NCBI GenBank assembly: GCA_034401795.1
Contig: CM067369.1
Location: 185,135,047 to 185,199,046, forward strand
DNA: 64,000 nt
Direction: 5' to 3'
Origin: Chaetoderma sp. LZ-2023a
Taxonomy: Eukaryota; Mollusca; Caudofoveata; Chaetodermatida; Chaetodermatidae
Below, piece by piece: positions 34,001 to 47,500 of the stretch (the first letter of the stretch is position 1; each line of letters opens with the position of its first letter). Position numbers and translations under genes: made by a program. Below the pieces are notes generated by a model. The model ran no database searches. It worked only from the letters and a program-made list of their open reading frames with translations, and was not told the origin of the DNA.

Positions 34001-37000
34001 CATGTCTATTTCCAATGTTAAATTTTTGTTTGCTTATATTTTGGGATGTCATGTCTATTTCCAATGTTAAGTTTTTGTTTGCTTATATTTTGGGATTGCT
34101 TAATCCTACAGGAAGCAAACTTGGACACATGGTTTAATGTGTCATAGCGAGGCAGCATGACTGAAGTGCTTATCGAGCCAGTCATGCCAGTAGTAAATTA
34201 TTTTTAATTGTCCTTGATCTGCAAATAGGCATGTTTTAAGACCATTACAGAGAGCCTTTTGGCCAGCTTGGCCATTAACGTGTCAATATTAAATATTTAG
34301 TGCACTCTCGAGTTAGTGTTAAACAATGAGCTCGCAGTGTCTCAATTTCAAAGCAACCGTGTAAGTCATTGAATATTTTAAAACTAGGTTGTTCCTATGC
34401 TGCGACTGTTTCCAGTCACATTTGGGTTCAAAATATTCTACATAATACTTTGTACATAGTAAATGATTTGATGTAGCAGGTTTCTAGCCCCTTGACCGTT
34501 TAATGGTCAAGCCGGTTTACCCTTTCTAAAGGTTAAGATTAATCAAGAAAATCTAGATTTTTGCTTAGTGAATATCTATTTACAGGCATAGAGAAGGCTA
34601 GCTTTGAAAATGTACCATCAGCACCATCCATTAATTCTTGTCTATATTCAATTTCTACCTATCTTGCAATGCCAAAACCTTGCATTTCTGTCATTAACAC
34701 TTTAACTCTCAAGTCGGCCAAAATGGCTTCTGCAGTGATCGTGAGAAGTGTCCATTTGCCGGCCAAGATATGACTATTTTTGAACATTTGTAACTGGAAT
34801 AACTGGCTTGAAAGCTGAGCCAGTCATAAATTTTCAAAAACAGTTATCTTGGTCAGCAAATGGACATTTTATATTAGAAAATCTGAATTTTCTTGAATAA
34901 ATCTGAGCGTTAAAAGGTTAAGCAGCCACAGTAAATGGCATTTCACATTTAGTGACACATTTATAATTATAGCTTATGTTACCTGTAGCATGCATCTAAT
35001 CTTTGAATTCTATTTTCTCTTAATGATTAAGGCGGTGGTCATGTTGAGACAATAAAGCTGTTGCTTGACAGAAATGCTATGCCTAATAGTCGTGGTCAGT
35101 TTAATAGGACACCATTGTACAGAGCTGCGTTTGCTGGTCATCTGGAAGCATGTGAGGTATTGTTTATAATGTTTAGCATGAAAGTGTCTGTGACGTGCAG
35201 GAATAAAACTCATATTTTAATATTTCTTTAAATATTTATGTTCTTTTACCGTGCAATAAATCATATCTATGTATAAAGACCAGATCTACAGTATGTAAGA
35301 AAGTAGAAAGATCATGTGTTTGCTTAAAGTGTGGATGACCTGACTCAGAAAAATACACATAAATAAATCACATATACGTCATTATTATTTTTTTAAATAC
35401 ACATCGATTCTTCTGAAAGGTTCTCAATTAATGACAAAAACTGATTTTTCTCAGTATATGGCAAGTTTGGCAACCTGCCACCAACACGAAGCTTGATTTC
35501 CAACTGAAAATTGATCACTTGTATGGGACATAATCATGCTAATTTAATGATTCAATCAATGTTTTATAAGATAACATTTATCTCCCTTGCACCATAATTT
35601 CAATGATACATTGTATTTTCCAGAATTGTCCCACACCTTGAAAAACAGTTTGTGGTAAATCAGTTTGTTAAATAAAAAATATGTGTACGATCGCATTCAG
35701 CAGGAAAACTATTCTAGACGCAAATTGAAATACCGCCGATACTAGAGCTAATACCATCGAGACCGCTTCCAACCTCTGCATCGTTTTCTATTGAGTCCTA
35801 TTGATGGCAATGTTAGCCGTGACTATAGTGATGTACAACTCAATGATTGCCAGAATCAAAAATGTGAAATCATAATTCGGATTTTGCACATTTTCAAATT
35901 TGAGAGAGTTCTCGCTTATTTCTTAGTGTATGTGCGCACTGCTTATATGCGTGAGATGAATTTTGATGGTATTTCAACTATGTCTATGTTGGCATTTAGA
36001 CTTGAATGCTTTCAAGCTTACAAACATCCTGTCTTGTCATACAATTCATTTTTAGCTCCACTTTATGAAGTAAAACAAGCTGTTGCGATACCCTGCACGT
36101 CGCCTGGCAACGGTGGTGGCGGGAGTGGTGTCATCATCATTCAATTTGCATTTAGCTCAACTTTTCTGTTTATATCTCAGGTTTGGTTTAATCATAGTGG
36201 ACCCAAACCTGGGCGCATTCTTGCTTATAATGACCCAGTATCTAAGAATGACCTTGGGTTCAAGAGTTTAAGGTTAATGTGACCTTGGTAAAAGCCTTGC
36301 TTTTTTCAACATTAACATTTTCCGTTTAGCTCAGCTTTTCTGTTTATATCTCAGGTTTCGTTTAATCATTCTATGCCCAAACTTGCTTATAAGGACATGA
36401 CATCCCACAATGATGTTGAGGACGAACACAAAAACGACTTCTCCAGAACCGCTGAAAGGATCGGGCCGAAATTTGGTGGATATAATTAGGGACTGGGGGC
36501 CATTAAAGTTTGCTCACGGGAAGTTGATACATCAACGGAACCACTTGGGGGATCTATTCAAAACTCATATAACATCACCTAGGGCAGCATCTGAACCAAG
36601 TTTGTTCAAGGGAACTTGATTGGCCGGCCATCTTGAATAACCTAGTTTTCACATCAAGAGTATACTTACCTCCCTAATACTTTTGATATTGCTAAATATT
36701 GGCTTTCACTCAATAAAACACTCAGATTAAAAACAGTTAGGTGCCCCTACTGGGCAGGTAGTCAGAGGTAGTCCGGCGGATGCCAGCCCCACCACCGCGC
36801 ATGCGCCGACTACTACTTTCTCTTTGCTAATTTATTGGCAAAGGATTCACATGCGCTTGCAGTTATCTACAAGTTTTCTACGCGTTTGAGCCTACTTTCA
36901 CGTCTGTTGAGTTCAATTCTATTGAGGAAAGATGTCAGAGAGAACGAATTCACCAGAGGAGGGGACTGGAGCTCTTTATCAGGTGATTTCAATGATATTC

Positions 37001-40000
37001 TAGCGAGTTTTTTCCCCGGTGTAATGTGTTTCCGGGACTCGCGCTTACCGTGATAGCGCCTGTTTGAGTTGGGGTTTTCCAACATGGTGCTTTATAAGAC
37101 TAAATTCTCTTTGTGTTTATGTCCACAGGTATCAGTTTGGATTATTGGTGGACTTCTCAGCACAGGAGGGTTTGTTTCTCTCCACCACGGTTCCATTTCC
37201 TACTAATACTGTTAGGTTATCTAACCAAAAAGTCTATGTTCAGTGAGTTGGAGGCTTACTATAAAGGTCTTCTCACTTTGCCCTCTTGATCCAATTCCTT
37301 CCCCCAAGGTGGAGAGAGTGAAGAGGCGTAGTCTTGGTGGAGTGCTCCAGTGCATCACGGTGGATGGTTTGTCTATACATGGTGTCAGGTATCTAATTAA
37401 TAATATGAGGTAATATGAATTATTTGAAAAAATAATGACTGTTTTTTTTACCATTGTTATCATTCTGTATCTGATGATGTGTAGTCTGAATATCCTTTTG
37501 CGGATGTTCTGGTTATGAATACAATTCGTCCTTTCACTTGGATGATTGTTGCGGACCGATTAATTTCTGTTAAGGGATTGATGACGTCATAATCGGCCTT
37601 GCTCTTTATTAACATTTAAAGTTTTGTCCAACGCTGGTTTCTTCTTGATTAGTGATCTTTATGATCCTGTCCCTCTCTTTTAGTTTGGTTTTGAGTTTTC
37701 TAACCGTAACTATCTTGCTCATTGTCCTCGTCCTTTGTCCTGTTTCAGAGACCTGGTTGCCCGTCCTGTGGTCGGTTTTTAAAGGACCGTTTTGCACCGC
37801 ATTTGTGTTTTAGCTGCAGTCCCTGTGGACCGTTGCTAAAATGCGATGTCTGTAAGCAGTGGGGGGGTGAACTAATGGCTGACTTTTTGTCGTTACAGGC
37901 AAGGGAGAAGGTGGTGGAAGAGGAGAGGAAGGGCGAAGAAGGAGGGTGGTAAGAAAGGTAAGAGGAAGGCCTCATCCGCGATGGATATGGAGGCCCTCCG
38001 GTCCGAAATGTTGGGAGAGATGCAGAGGACAATAAAGGATTTGGTCCCAGAGTTGCTTCGCAGCATGCTTCCTGGGCCAGATCCTTTGTTGTCCTCAGCA
38101 TCTGCTTCGGAGCAGGTGATCCCCGCCTCTGAATCCGAGTTCCATAGGTCCGGTCAGTTGTTCGAGGAGGTTTCAGAGGTGGCCCCGTTGATGGGGGCGG
38201 TCCACGACCCTGGCAGCAGGCTTGGTGCCGCGCCGAGGGGCCGTGGACAACGGTTGTTGCTGGGACCCACGGTCTGCTCATCAGACCCTGGGTATCCGCG
38301 CGCCGCGGGTGTCAAAGCCTCCTATGGCACCTTCCCTGGCCAGTCCGGGTTAGCTCTCTTTGCTGACCCGGAGCCTAACCTTTCTGGCCAGGAGGAAGAG
38401 GATTACCTGCTAGGGTCGCCGTCTGGGGACGTGGCCATGGAGTACGACGTATGTGCACCCCTCGCGGGGAATACAGGCGACGTGTTCCATGGTTCTACTC
38501 ACTCAGGAGTAGAATCCACGGTCCAGAGGGTGACCCTGGGCGGTGCTGATGGCCACGGTTACCGCGTACCTCGGCTTGCCGAGAGTATCGCTGGTGCTGG
38601 CCAGGGCCGTGGTGGGGCGGTGTCTACCCCGCGCTCTACCACGGCGCCTGCTCCTGGTCAAGGCAGGGAGTTTAGCATGCCTGTTCTTTCGGGCCCGCAT
38701 GCTTTCCCTGGCTTGCCAGGGGTATCAGCATATCCGCCGTCTAGTACAACTGCGTGCGCTCAGGAGGAAGACGAAGGCCCTCGTCTAGTAGAGTGCTCGC
38801 AGTTAGCCACGGAGGAGGATTGGTCGGACGCTTGCCAGTGGCTGGTAAGTGTTCGGCCAGATCTGCCCGTGGAGCAGTCGGCGAGCCAGCGTGACCATAG
38901 GCCGTGGTTAGCTGGTAAGCCGACTGCCACCGCTATGCCATCTCTGCCGCTGGCTGAGCATGTCATTGACATGTTCGTGGCGGCAGAGACGTCCATTAAG
39001 GCGAATGGGCGTCTCGCGAAGGCCCCTTGCGAGGTGGCTAGGCGTTGCCGCATCGTGCCCCTGGATTACCAGCGGTACGGTGTGGTGCCTAAGCCCAGCG
39101 TAGATGATCGCGCGGCTTTGGGCGAAGATGCGCGGCCAGGCTCCCGTTCTGACACGGGTGTCCTGTGCTCGAACGCGTTGCGTTCGGCTAATACCGCGCT
39201 GCGTGATGCGGAGGAGAGTGGGAGAGCGTCGATTGCTGCTCTGTCCCACGTCTCCCAGCTGTTACAGGGGGTGGTAACAGCATCCGCTTCACACCAGCCA
39301 AGCCCGGTCACAGTCCAGAGAGCCATCCAGGATGGTATCAACCTGGCTCTGGACTGTTTGACGCGGGCGGTGACCAGGAGTGTCCGGGCGAGGCGCACGT
39401 TTGCCCTTGACAATCTGTGCCCGTCCCAGGACCTGTATAATAGGCTGCTGCGAACTCCTATGACAGGTCCTGGTCTCTTTGGAGGTGAGGGATGTAGGCA
39501 CCTCCAGGAGACGGTGACTCTGGTCAACAACCAGAGGGCGCTGCGTGAGCAGTTTGAGGTGCTCCGGCGGGAGCGCGTTCGCGCAGCACCCCCTGCGTAT
39601 CGTCCCCTGCAGGCTCGAGGTGGCGCTGGCCAGGTCAGAGGCCAGCCACCAGCGCAGCGTCGGTCTAGGCCGCGTGCGATTCGGCCAGCAGCGAGGGGGG
39701 CGCAGGCTCCCCAGGCGCAGCCAGCCAGGCAGCCACCCGCGCACCGTGGTGCGCGCGCTGCTGGGCGTGGCGCGCGGGGATCTGGTCGCGGTAATCGGGC
39801 CTGATGGGCCGGTTACCGCGGTGGGAACCACTCCGGTGTTTCAGGCCGAGAAGACAGTACCACTCTCGCACTCCTTATGTCCACCTCTCTCCCTAGGTGG
39901 ACCGGTGGGCGGCCGTTTGGCCGGCCACTTGCCAGAGTGGAAGCAGTTGACCGTTTAGTCTTGCGATGGCTTTCAGTCGGGTATCGTCCCGAGTGGATGA

Positions 40001-43000
40001 CAGGCCCGCCATCGTGACTGTCTCTCGTGCCGATCTGGACTCCGATTCCGAGGGATCCAGATCAAAGGTTGTGTATAGAGGACGAAATAAATTCCCTCAT
40101 ACAAAAGGAAGCCATTCAGCCGGCGCAGAGGTGCCCGGGCTTCTATTCAACCGTGTTCTTAGTAACGAAAAACACCGGAGGGTGGAGGCCGATTCTCAAC
40201 CTCAAGCCATTGAACAAGTTCATAGAGACGCCCAGTTTCAAGATGGAGACTGTGCGCTCGGTGTTGGCGGGGTTAGAGCGAGGAATGTGGACAGCGTCAA
40301 TAGATTTGAAGGATGCTTATTTCCACATTCCCATAGAGAGGAGTTTCCGTCACTTCCTGAGATTTGCATTCCAGGGCAGACAGTGGGAATTCAGGGTATT
40401 ACCCTTCGGAATTTCCACGGCTCCTCGGGTCTTCACCCGTGTGGTTCTCGCGATCACTGCATACCTCCGCAGGAGAAGCATAGCAGTCCACACGTACATA
40501 GACGACTGGCTGTTGAAAGCACACACCCGGGAAACGTTATCGGCCAATCTGGAGATTGTTTTGAAAACTCTCACGGACTTGGGCTGGATAGTCAATTTCC
40601 AAAAATCAGAGCTAACTCCATCCCAGAAGTTTGTTTACCTGGGCATGTTCTTCGATCTGGAGAGGGGATATGTTTATCCCACTCAGGAGAGGGTTCTAAG
40701 ACTCATCTCAGTAATACAGTCGGTGTGCGACAGTCGTCATGTCCTGGCACGGGTTTACTTGAGAATGCTGGGGTTGATGGTTTCATTGGAACCAGTCATT
40801 CCGCACGCCGCCTTGCGCAGGCGCCCGATCCAGTTGTTTCTCATGACACAGTGGACCCAGAGTTCAGGTTCGCTGGACTCGAACGTGTCAGTGTTGGCGC
40901 CTCTGATTCACCACCTGCAATGGTGGTTGAATACAGAGAATCTCTTGCCGGGGGTTTTGCTAACCCCTCCCCACCCTCAGGTGACTGTGTATACAGACGC
41001 ATCGATGGAGGGGTGGGGAGCTTGTCTGGAAGAGTCCACAATATCAGGGCTTTGGGATCTGGATCAGTCCAAGGAACATATCAATCTACTAGAGCTAAGA
41101 GCAGTAGTCCTGGGCCTGGAACATTTCTTACAGAAAGTTCAGGGCAAGATTGTTCTAATTCGTTCAGACAACTCAACAGTAGTGACTTACATAAACCGCC
41201 AGGGCGGAACGAAGTCGCCCAGTCTCTGTATGATGACATGGAAACTGCTTTGTTGGTGCCTAGATCATGGGATCACCTTGAAGGCAGTTCATATTCCGGG
41301 AAGGCTAAATCTGCTAGCAGACTCATTGAGCCGAAGGATGAGTGTTTTACCCACAGAATGGCAACTAAATCAATGTGTGGCGGATCGTCTGTTCGACCAT
41401 TGGGGGAAACCCAACATCGATTTGTTCGCAACGAAGAAGAATGCGAAGATGACGACGTACGTCTCTCCGATTCCAGACCCAAGCGCTTTCGCAACAGATG
41501 CGTTAGCTATCAGCTGGGGGGGGAATGTATGCATACGCATTCCCTCCAGCAATCCTGATTCCAAAGGTGCTTCAGAAAATCAGGCAGCAGGAGTGCCAAG
41601 TGCTTCTGATCACCCCGGATTGGCCAAGCCGATCGTGGTATACGGATCTGCTGGACCTTCTGGTCTGCAGTCCGGTTCCTCTGCCTCTGATAGACGACCT
41701 TATCTTCCAGGGCAAGGCCCTTCACGACAATCCGTCAATGTTCAGATTGACTGCGTGGATGTTGTCAAGGAATCTAGAATTAAGGAGGGCTTTTCTGAGC
41801 AAGCGGCCATGTTTATGGCCAAAGCCAGGAGGGGGTCAACCTCCAGAGCATATAATTATAAAATCAACAGATTTGCAGAGTGGTGCTCAAAAAGATGTAT
41901 TGATCCAATGGACTCATCTATTCAGGTAGTGGCTGATTTCCTCTGTCACCTATATGATGCATATAGCCTCAAGCCTAACTCTATTGCTGGTTACAAATCA
42001 GCATTAATGACTGTTATCCCTTGCTTGGCTAATAGGGGGAGTGATGAAGTAAGTACATTAAATGTATTAATTAAAGGCATGGGCAATCTAAGACCAAGGA
42101 ATCCTCCACTGATTCCGTCTTGGAGTTTATCTCTGGTGCTTCAGGTACTAGGAGATAAGCCTTTTGAAGCACTTAGTTCCATTTCTATGAAAATGTTAAC
42201 GCTTAAAACTGTATTTTTAATTGCTGCGGCCTCGGCAAGGCGTAGGAGTGAGATTCACGCCTTATCAGCCGAGGATGACCGTTTTGTGGTTACAGGGGAA
42301 GGCCTTAAGCTTCTACCTAGGATTAATTTCTTGGCTAAGAATCAGTCATTGAAATATCCAGGTCAACCTATTTTTTTGCCATCTTTAACTAGATATGATC
42401 CTAATTCTAAAGCATGGTGCCCCGTCCGGGCGCTGCTCCGGTACAAACAGCGTACTTCGGAGTGGCGTACCGACCTATCAGCGTTATGGTTGTCATATAT
42501 TGAACCCCATGGCAGGGCGTCTAAGGACACCATTTCTAGGTGGATTGTGGAGTGTATTCAGTTTTGTCACAAATCCGCCACCGGGAGACAGGTTGATGTG
42601 GCCAAGGCTCACAGTGTCCGCGGTGTCATGGCATCCACTGCCCTGTTTAGTGGGGTCCCTGTGGATGACATTATGTCCGTGGCTCAGTGGCACTGTGAGT
42701 CAAGTTTTACAGACCATTACCTCCGTGACACCTCTAACCCTCTCGCCTTGTCGATTTTGAAACATTAATCGCTTTTACATTTTGTGAGGAGTGCTTCCGC
42801 ATTGCTTATATACTTCGCAATTTAGCGATGGTAACAACCACTTGTCGGGACTGCATCAGGCTTCTCTACTGGGATCATGATGACAGCTTCCAGGTTCAAC
42901 AAGGTCAGTCTTGTTCATGTGTTGTTCATTGTTACTTGTATTGTCACGTTACCCATTATTATTAATATGGTGATGGTTTATGTGGGAGGTGGTTCATCAT

Positions 43001-44346
43001 AGAGAGTATACGAAAATGGAGCTTTTTCGTCTCTGTCCTATAGTACTTGGCACTAGTACGTAGAGAGCGTATAGGACATTGAGGTCATCTAGTCTTCCTC
43101 CCAGGAGGGGGGGGGGGGGGGGGAGCGCCTGACTGTGTTCTCACATTTCAGACGTCATAAGTGCCTTAAACGCGTGAAAGCGTATAGGGAAGAGCTGGTC
43201 TTTTGACCTCGCCTTCCTCCCGCCAGATTCACTTTCGAATTCTGGCAATATCAAAAGTATTAGGGAGGTAAGTATACTCTTGATGTGAAATAAACGAAAT
43301 CAAGGATTTCTTTTTTCACGAGAGAGTTGATACTTACCTCCCTAGATACGGACCCGGCCTCTCCACCCCACAGAGGCTCGGTCTTCAGGCTCTTGGTAGT
43401 TGCATGTGTTAGCCAATAAATTAGTCAGAGGAAGTAGTAGTCGGCGCATGCGCGGTGGTGGGGCTGGCATCCGCCAGACTACCTCTGACTACCTGCCCAG
43501 TAGGGGCACCTAACTGTTTTTAATCTGAGTGTTTTATTGAGTGAAAGCCAATATTTAGCAATATCAAAAGTATTAGGGAGGTAAGTATCAACTCTCTCGT
43601 GAAAAAAGAAATCCTTGATTTCGTTTATTTCATGAAAACAACTCTAGAACCACTGAACGGATTAGGTCAAAATTTGGGAGATATGATTAGGGAATAAGGG
43701 ACATCAAGGGAAGTTGATACATAAAGAAACATGGCTGCTGTCCTCATGGTACAATTCTGGTCAACTCCTTATGGTTCTACCAATAGCCAAGCCTTTCTAC
43801 TTGAAATGCCTGTGTTCCAGGTGAGCGATACAGGCCCTTGAGGCCTCTTGTTTTCAACATTGTCATTTTGCATTTAGCTCAACTTAGCGGTTTATATCTT
43901 TTCTTTCGCTAATCATACTGGGCACAAATTTGGACACATGCTTTATTTTAATATCATGGCATGACACAATGACCATGGGGTCAAAAAGTCGATGGTCAAG
44001 GTCACTGTGACAATTAAAATAAATCTAGTTTTTTCAACATTAACGACCCGTAACTACGAAGGCCGCTTATCTTTATATGCGTACTAGATTTAGATGCGGC
44101 TAAAATCATTTCCACGCGTATAGTTAAACCACTGTTTTAAGCGGGAGCTACGAAATCCCTTAAACACATGTTTAGTTACACGCGCTTAAGTGGGTATGCG
44201 ATGGCCCACTTGGCTATTGTTCCCACATCAACAGTCAACGCTTACCCATGTGCGACTTCTTGCACAGGTGATCGACCTGCATTTGGCAAAAACATTTTCG
44301 GCATGACTAATGAAAAGACTAGTAGTAGTAGTAGTAATAGTAGTAC

Positions 44347-44441
<95 letters not shown>

Positions 44442-44452
44442 TGTAGTAGTAT

Positions 44453-44503
<51 letters not shown>

Positions 44504-47500
44504 ACATTTTGCTCAAGACAATCTCATAAAAAATGTTTTAGCTGTTTTGTCACTACAGGGGGAAAAAGAGCAAAATCATGCTAGATTTGTAGTAATGACA
44601 GTAAAGATATGATTAAATAAACTAAATGACTCAGACAAAGTTCTCTCTGATAAATCTGTCACGGAAAACAGCACCCCTTAAGTTTCCTTCTACAGCAGCA
44701 GGCTGAACATCCTCAGCATTTTCAACAATTTCGTCCTTGTCGTCTGGTAATGGATCCTGTTGTCAGATTGCGAAATTATTAAGACAGGCTGTTGTCAGGA
44801 TTATTGCCATGTTTTGATCCATCTAAAATAAGATGTAAATTTACTTTATTAAACCTTGGTATTAACATGTATGAGACCATCGCACTTCACCGGACTTATA
44901 TCCTCGAGGGCAAAAGGCGGATAATGTAACTATCAGTATCCACCTTTGTTTTAAAGTTCGCCCATCTGTCAATCCATCTGTCTGTCTGATACCTGTTGTC
45001 ATACTAAAGGTATATAAAAATTTGTGGGTCCAAATGCTCTGTTTAAAACGGATATAATTGCCTTTATTAGCCCCCCCCCCCAACCCCATGTGTAGATGAT
45101 GGTGGTAGTGGTGTGGCATAGCAATTAGTCTATTGCTCTTTGTGTCTGCCTGCCTGCCTGTCACACTGGTATACATGTTATCTGGTTGCGGGTCTAAGGA
45201 AGAGACGCTATAGATTATGTCTAAAACAGACACCCGGATAAAAATACAATAGTAAATGAATTTGGTAAAACTTTGGTTCTAGTTTGTGTTTGATTGTCCA
45301 AACAAAGTTGTTACTTTTCGATTGAAATGGTCAAAGATCAAGGTCATTGTAAATATTTCCCTTTGGAAATTGAAGGCATACAGCAAACATTTGAGTCAGT
45401 GGAATATGCCATCTTTCTTTTTTTATAAACATTGGCATTATATCGCACTACAATTATGTTGATAATTACAGAACAACGCAACTGATTTCCATAACTGATG
45501 CACGGGAATCACCTTTTTAAAGGCATTCTCGATCCTGGAGCGTGTTCGCCGATGTGCGATATTATACCGCCTGTCAGCCTCCGTCCTCTCTTGTCGAGCC
45601 AGGATCAGCAGAAATGGGCAGCACGTGTAGGCTGCATCCCCCCACAAGAGTTCCCCAGATGTCACCCGTGTCGAATCGAATGAACAATGAGGACTCCTTC
45701 CAAATCTGTGAGTCATGTGCTGAACCATACCACCGGCAAACTACGTTGGTGAACAACCTTTGGTGGTCACAAACGAACTGCTCAGTTCATGAACTGGGCA
45801 TCGGCTCCACCCTGATTTCGAATAGGGATGTGTGTTCCATCAATTGCTTCAACAATTCCAGGAAATCCTGCTATTTGGTGAAATCCATGTATCACTGATT
45901 GCGTAGCATTGACCATCTGAGGAAAGGTCATACATCGCTCCTTGATGGCACAGATAGCAGCAGCAACTCTGTGAATGGCTTGTCCACAGGCCTGTTGCGA
46001 AATTCCAGACGTGTCGCCGACCATAATCTGAAACGCTCCACATGCGAAATAATGCAGTGCACACACTAATTGGAGAGCTGAAGGAAGTGCACAGCTTCTC
46101 CGAGTTGGATGTTCCAACTCCAATCTTAAAAGTGCAAGGATGTTATTAAATGGGTTTTTCGTAACTCAAAACCGCTTAATAAACTGGTCTTCGTCATAGG
46201 ATTCGACCAGATTTACCCTGTCCATAAAGACACGAATGACACGCTGACGATTCTCGTCTTCAACTTCGTTGGCCTCCTCTCGCGCCAGATCAAAGATTTG
46301 AAGTGCATCCATACACCTACAACAGATAACTACTACTACTACTACTGCTGCTGCTGGTGCTGCTGCTGCTACTACTACTGCATGTAGTTATCTCTTTCAA
46401 ATGACACGGTAATATGCAATTCACAACTTAAACAACCCCCTAACCATGTTTAGGGAATTCTATTGTTCTCCGCTAAGCAGGGTTTAAACTTAGTCCGTAA
46501 TTTAGGCACGCTTAATGATAAATGTGCTTCGTAATTATCGATTAAATTTAAGCGCAGATTTTAGACAACATTTACCAATTTACACGCATATGGCGGCTTA
46601 AGCGCCTTTCGTAGTTACGGGCCTAACAGTGTCCGTTTGGCTCAACTTAGGAGTTTATACCTAATCTTTGGTTAATCATACTGGACCCAAACTTGAACAT
46701 ATGCTTCCTTATAATGACCCACCCTGAAAGGTCAGGTGATCTTATGCCATGTGGCCATCCTCTGCCCGTCCATTGTCTGTCAAATCGCTTCTTAACACTT
46801 TGACTGATTTCTACCAAATTTGACTGGAAGAATCTGATGCTTGTACCCTCCAGAACGTCTGGTTAGACTCTTGATTGGATATTTTTTGGGATGAAAATCC
46901 TAGATTTTATGAAATATTTACCGGAAACTGTCAAAATGCTATTCCTCCTTAGTTGCTTGATATAATTCAACCAAATTTGGCTAGACGGATTCTATGCTGC
47001 TAGGCTCTAGAACATCTTTTTAGAATTTTGATTGGTCAATTTTTTTGGGTGAAAATCTTAGATTTTATGAAAATTTTTACAGAAATTGTCAAAATACTAC
47101 TTCTGCTTAGTTGCTGAACGTAATTCAACCAAATTTGGTCAGAAGGACCCTATCATGGTAGACTCCTGAACCTTTATTCAGAATTTTGATTGATCAATTC
47201 TTTGGGTGAAAATCTTAAATTTTATGAAAGATTTACCGGAAATAGTCAAAACGCTATTCTTCATTAACCTCTAGACGGATTTCATCTTAATTTGTCTGAA
47301 ATGACGCTATGTCAGTAGGCTTCAGAACTTGTACCATATACAGAATTTTAATGTGTCAATTATTTTGGTAGAAAGCCTTAGATTTTATGAGATATTTGCT
47401 GAAAATTGTCAAAATGCTACTCCTCATTAGTGGCTTGGTGGATTCAACTTAATTAGACTGGAAGGACCCTATGTGTCTAGGCTTCAGAACTTATACATAC

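Larger units (their letters stand above)
31072..35031 (+). other. IQANK1 intron 4, tandem-repeat fields
   Basis: Contains a poly-C tract (about 31,194-31,220), a tandem field at 31.2-33.0 kb, a second one at 33.3-34.15 kb, a diverged H1 hairpin near 34,368-34,441 and two H2 copies. No gene. Confidence 0.7.
36647..43632 (+). mobile_element. DIRS-like retroelement, copy 1: nearly whole, young
   Basis: A tyrosine-recombinase retroelement of about 7.0 kb. Parts in order: left end, inverted terminal repeat (36,662-36,839), short leader exon (36,932-36,982), intron, Cys-rich segment (from 37,749), long gag-like frame, RT-RNase H-recombinase frame, 3' non-coding region with a G run, internal complementary region (43,245-43,345) and right inverted repeat (43,412-43,588). 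The internal region is the reverse complement of the left end joined to that of the right end, which the DIRS circle-replication model predicts. There is no long direct target duplication; both ends share TTTCA. It looks nearly whole, with perhaps one to three breaks. The inverted repeats are nearly identical, so it is young. Confidence 0.9.
44044..46623 (-). mobile_element. PIF/Harbinger DNA transposon with TAA target duplication
   Basis: TAA flanks both ends (44,041-44,043 and 46,624-46,626). Terminal inverted repeats contain CCCGTAACTACGAA on the left and TTCGTAGTTACGGG on the right. The 3-bp T(A/T)A-type duplication and the HARBI1-like nuclease gene inside (minus strand) identify the superfamily. 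The element sits in a tandem-repeat unit: the flanks 'ttcaacattaa' and 'cagtgtccgtttggctcaac' join into the unit seen at 36,298-36,340. An AGT microsatellite (44,320-44,506) has grown inside it. Confidence 0.85.

Noticed and set aside
35791-36282. 163-codon frame upstream of DIRS copy 1
   Set aside because: No domain, and its second half is made of the tandem unit seen elsewhere in the intron. Chance is more likely.
37745-39831. Long minus-strand frames under the DIRS gag-like gene
   Set aside because: GC-rich coding sequence leaves long antisense frames open. No domain, and the sense frame is supported by a second copy.
36647-43632. DIRS copy 1 as an ordinary LTR element
   Set aside because: Its ends are inverted rather than direct. 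It carries a tyrosine recombinase instead of an integrase and an internal complementary region.
44168-44446. 92-codon serine-rich frame
   Set aside because: It is an AGT microsatellite inside the Harbinger element, with no conserved flanks.
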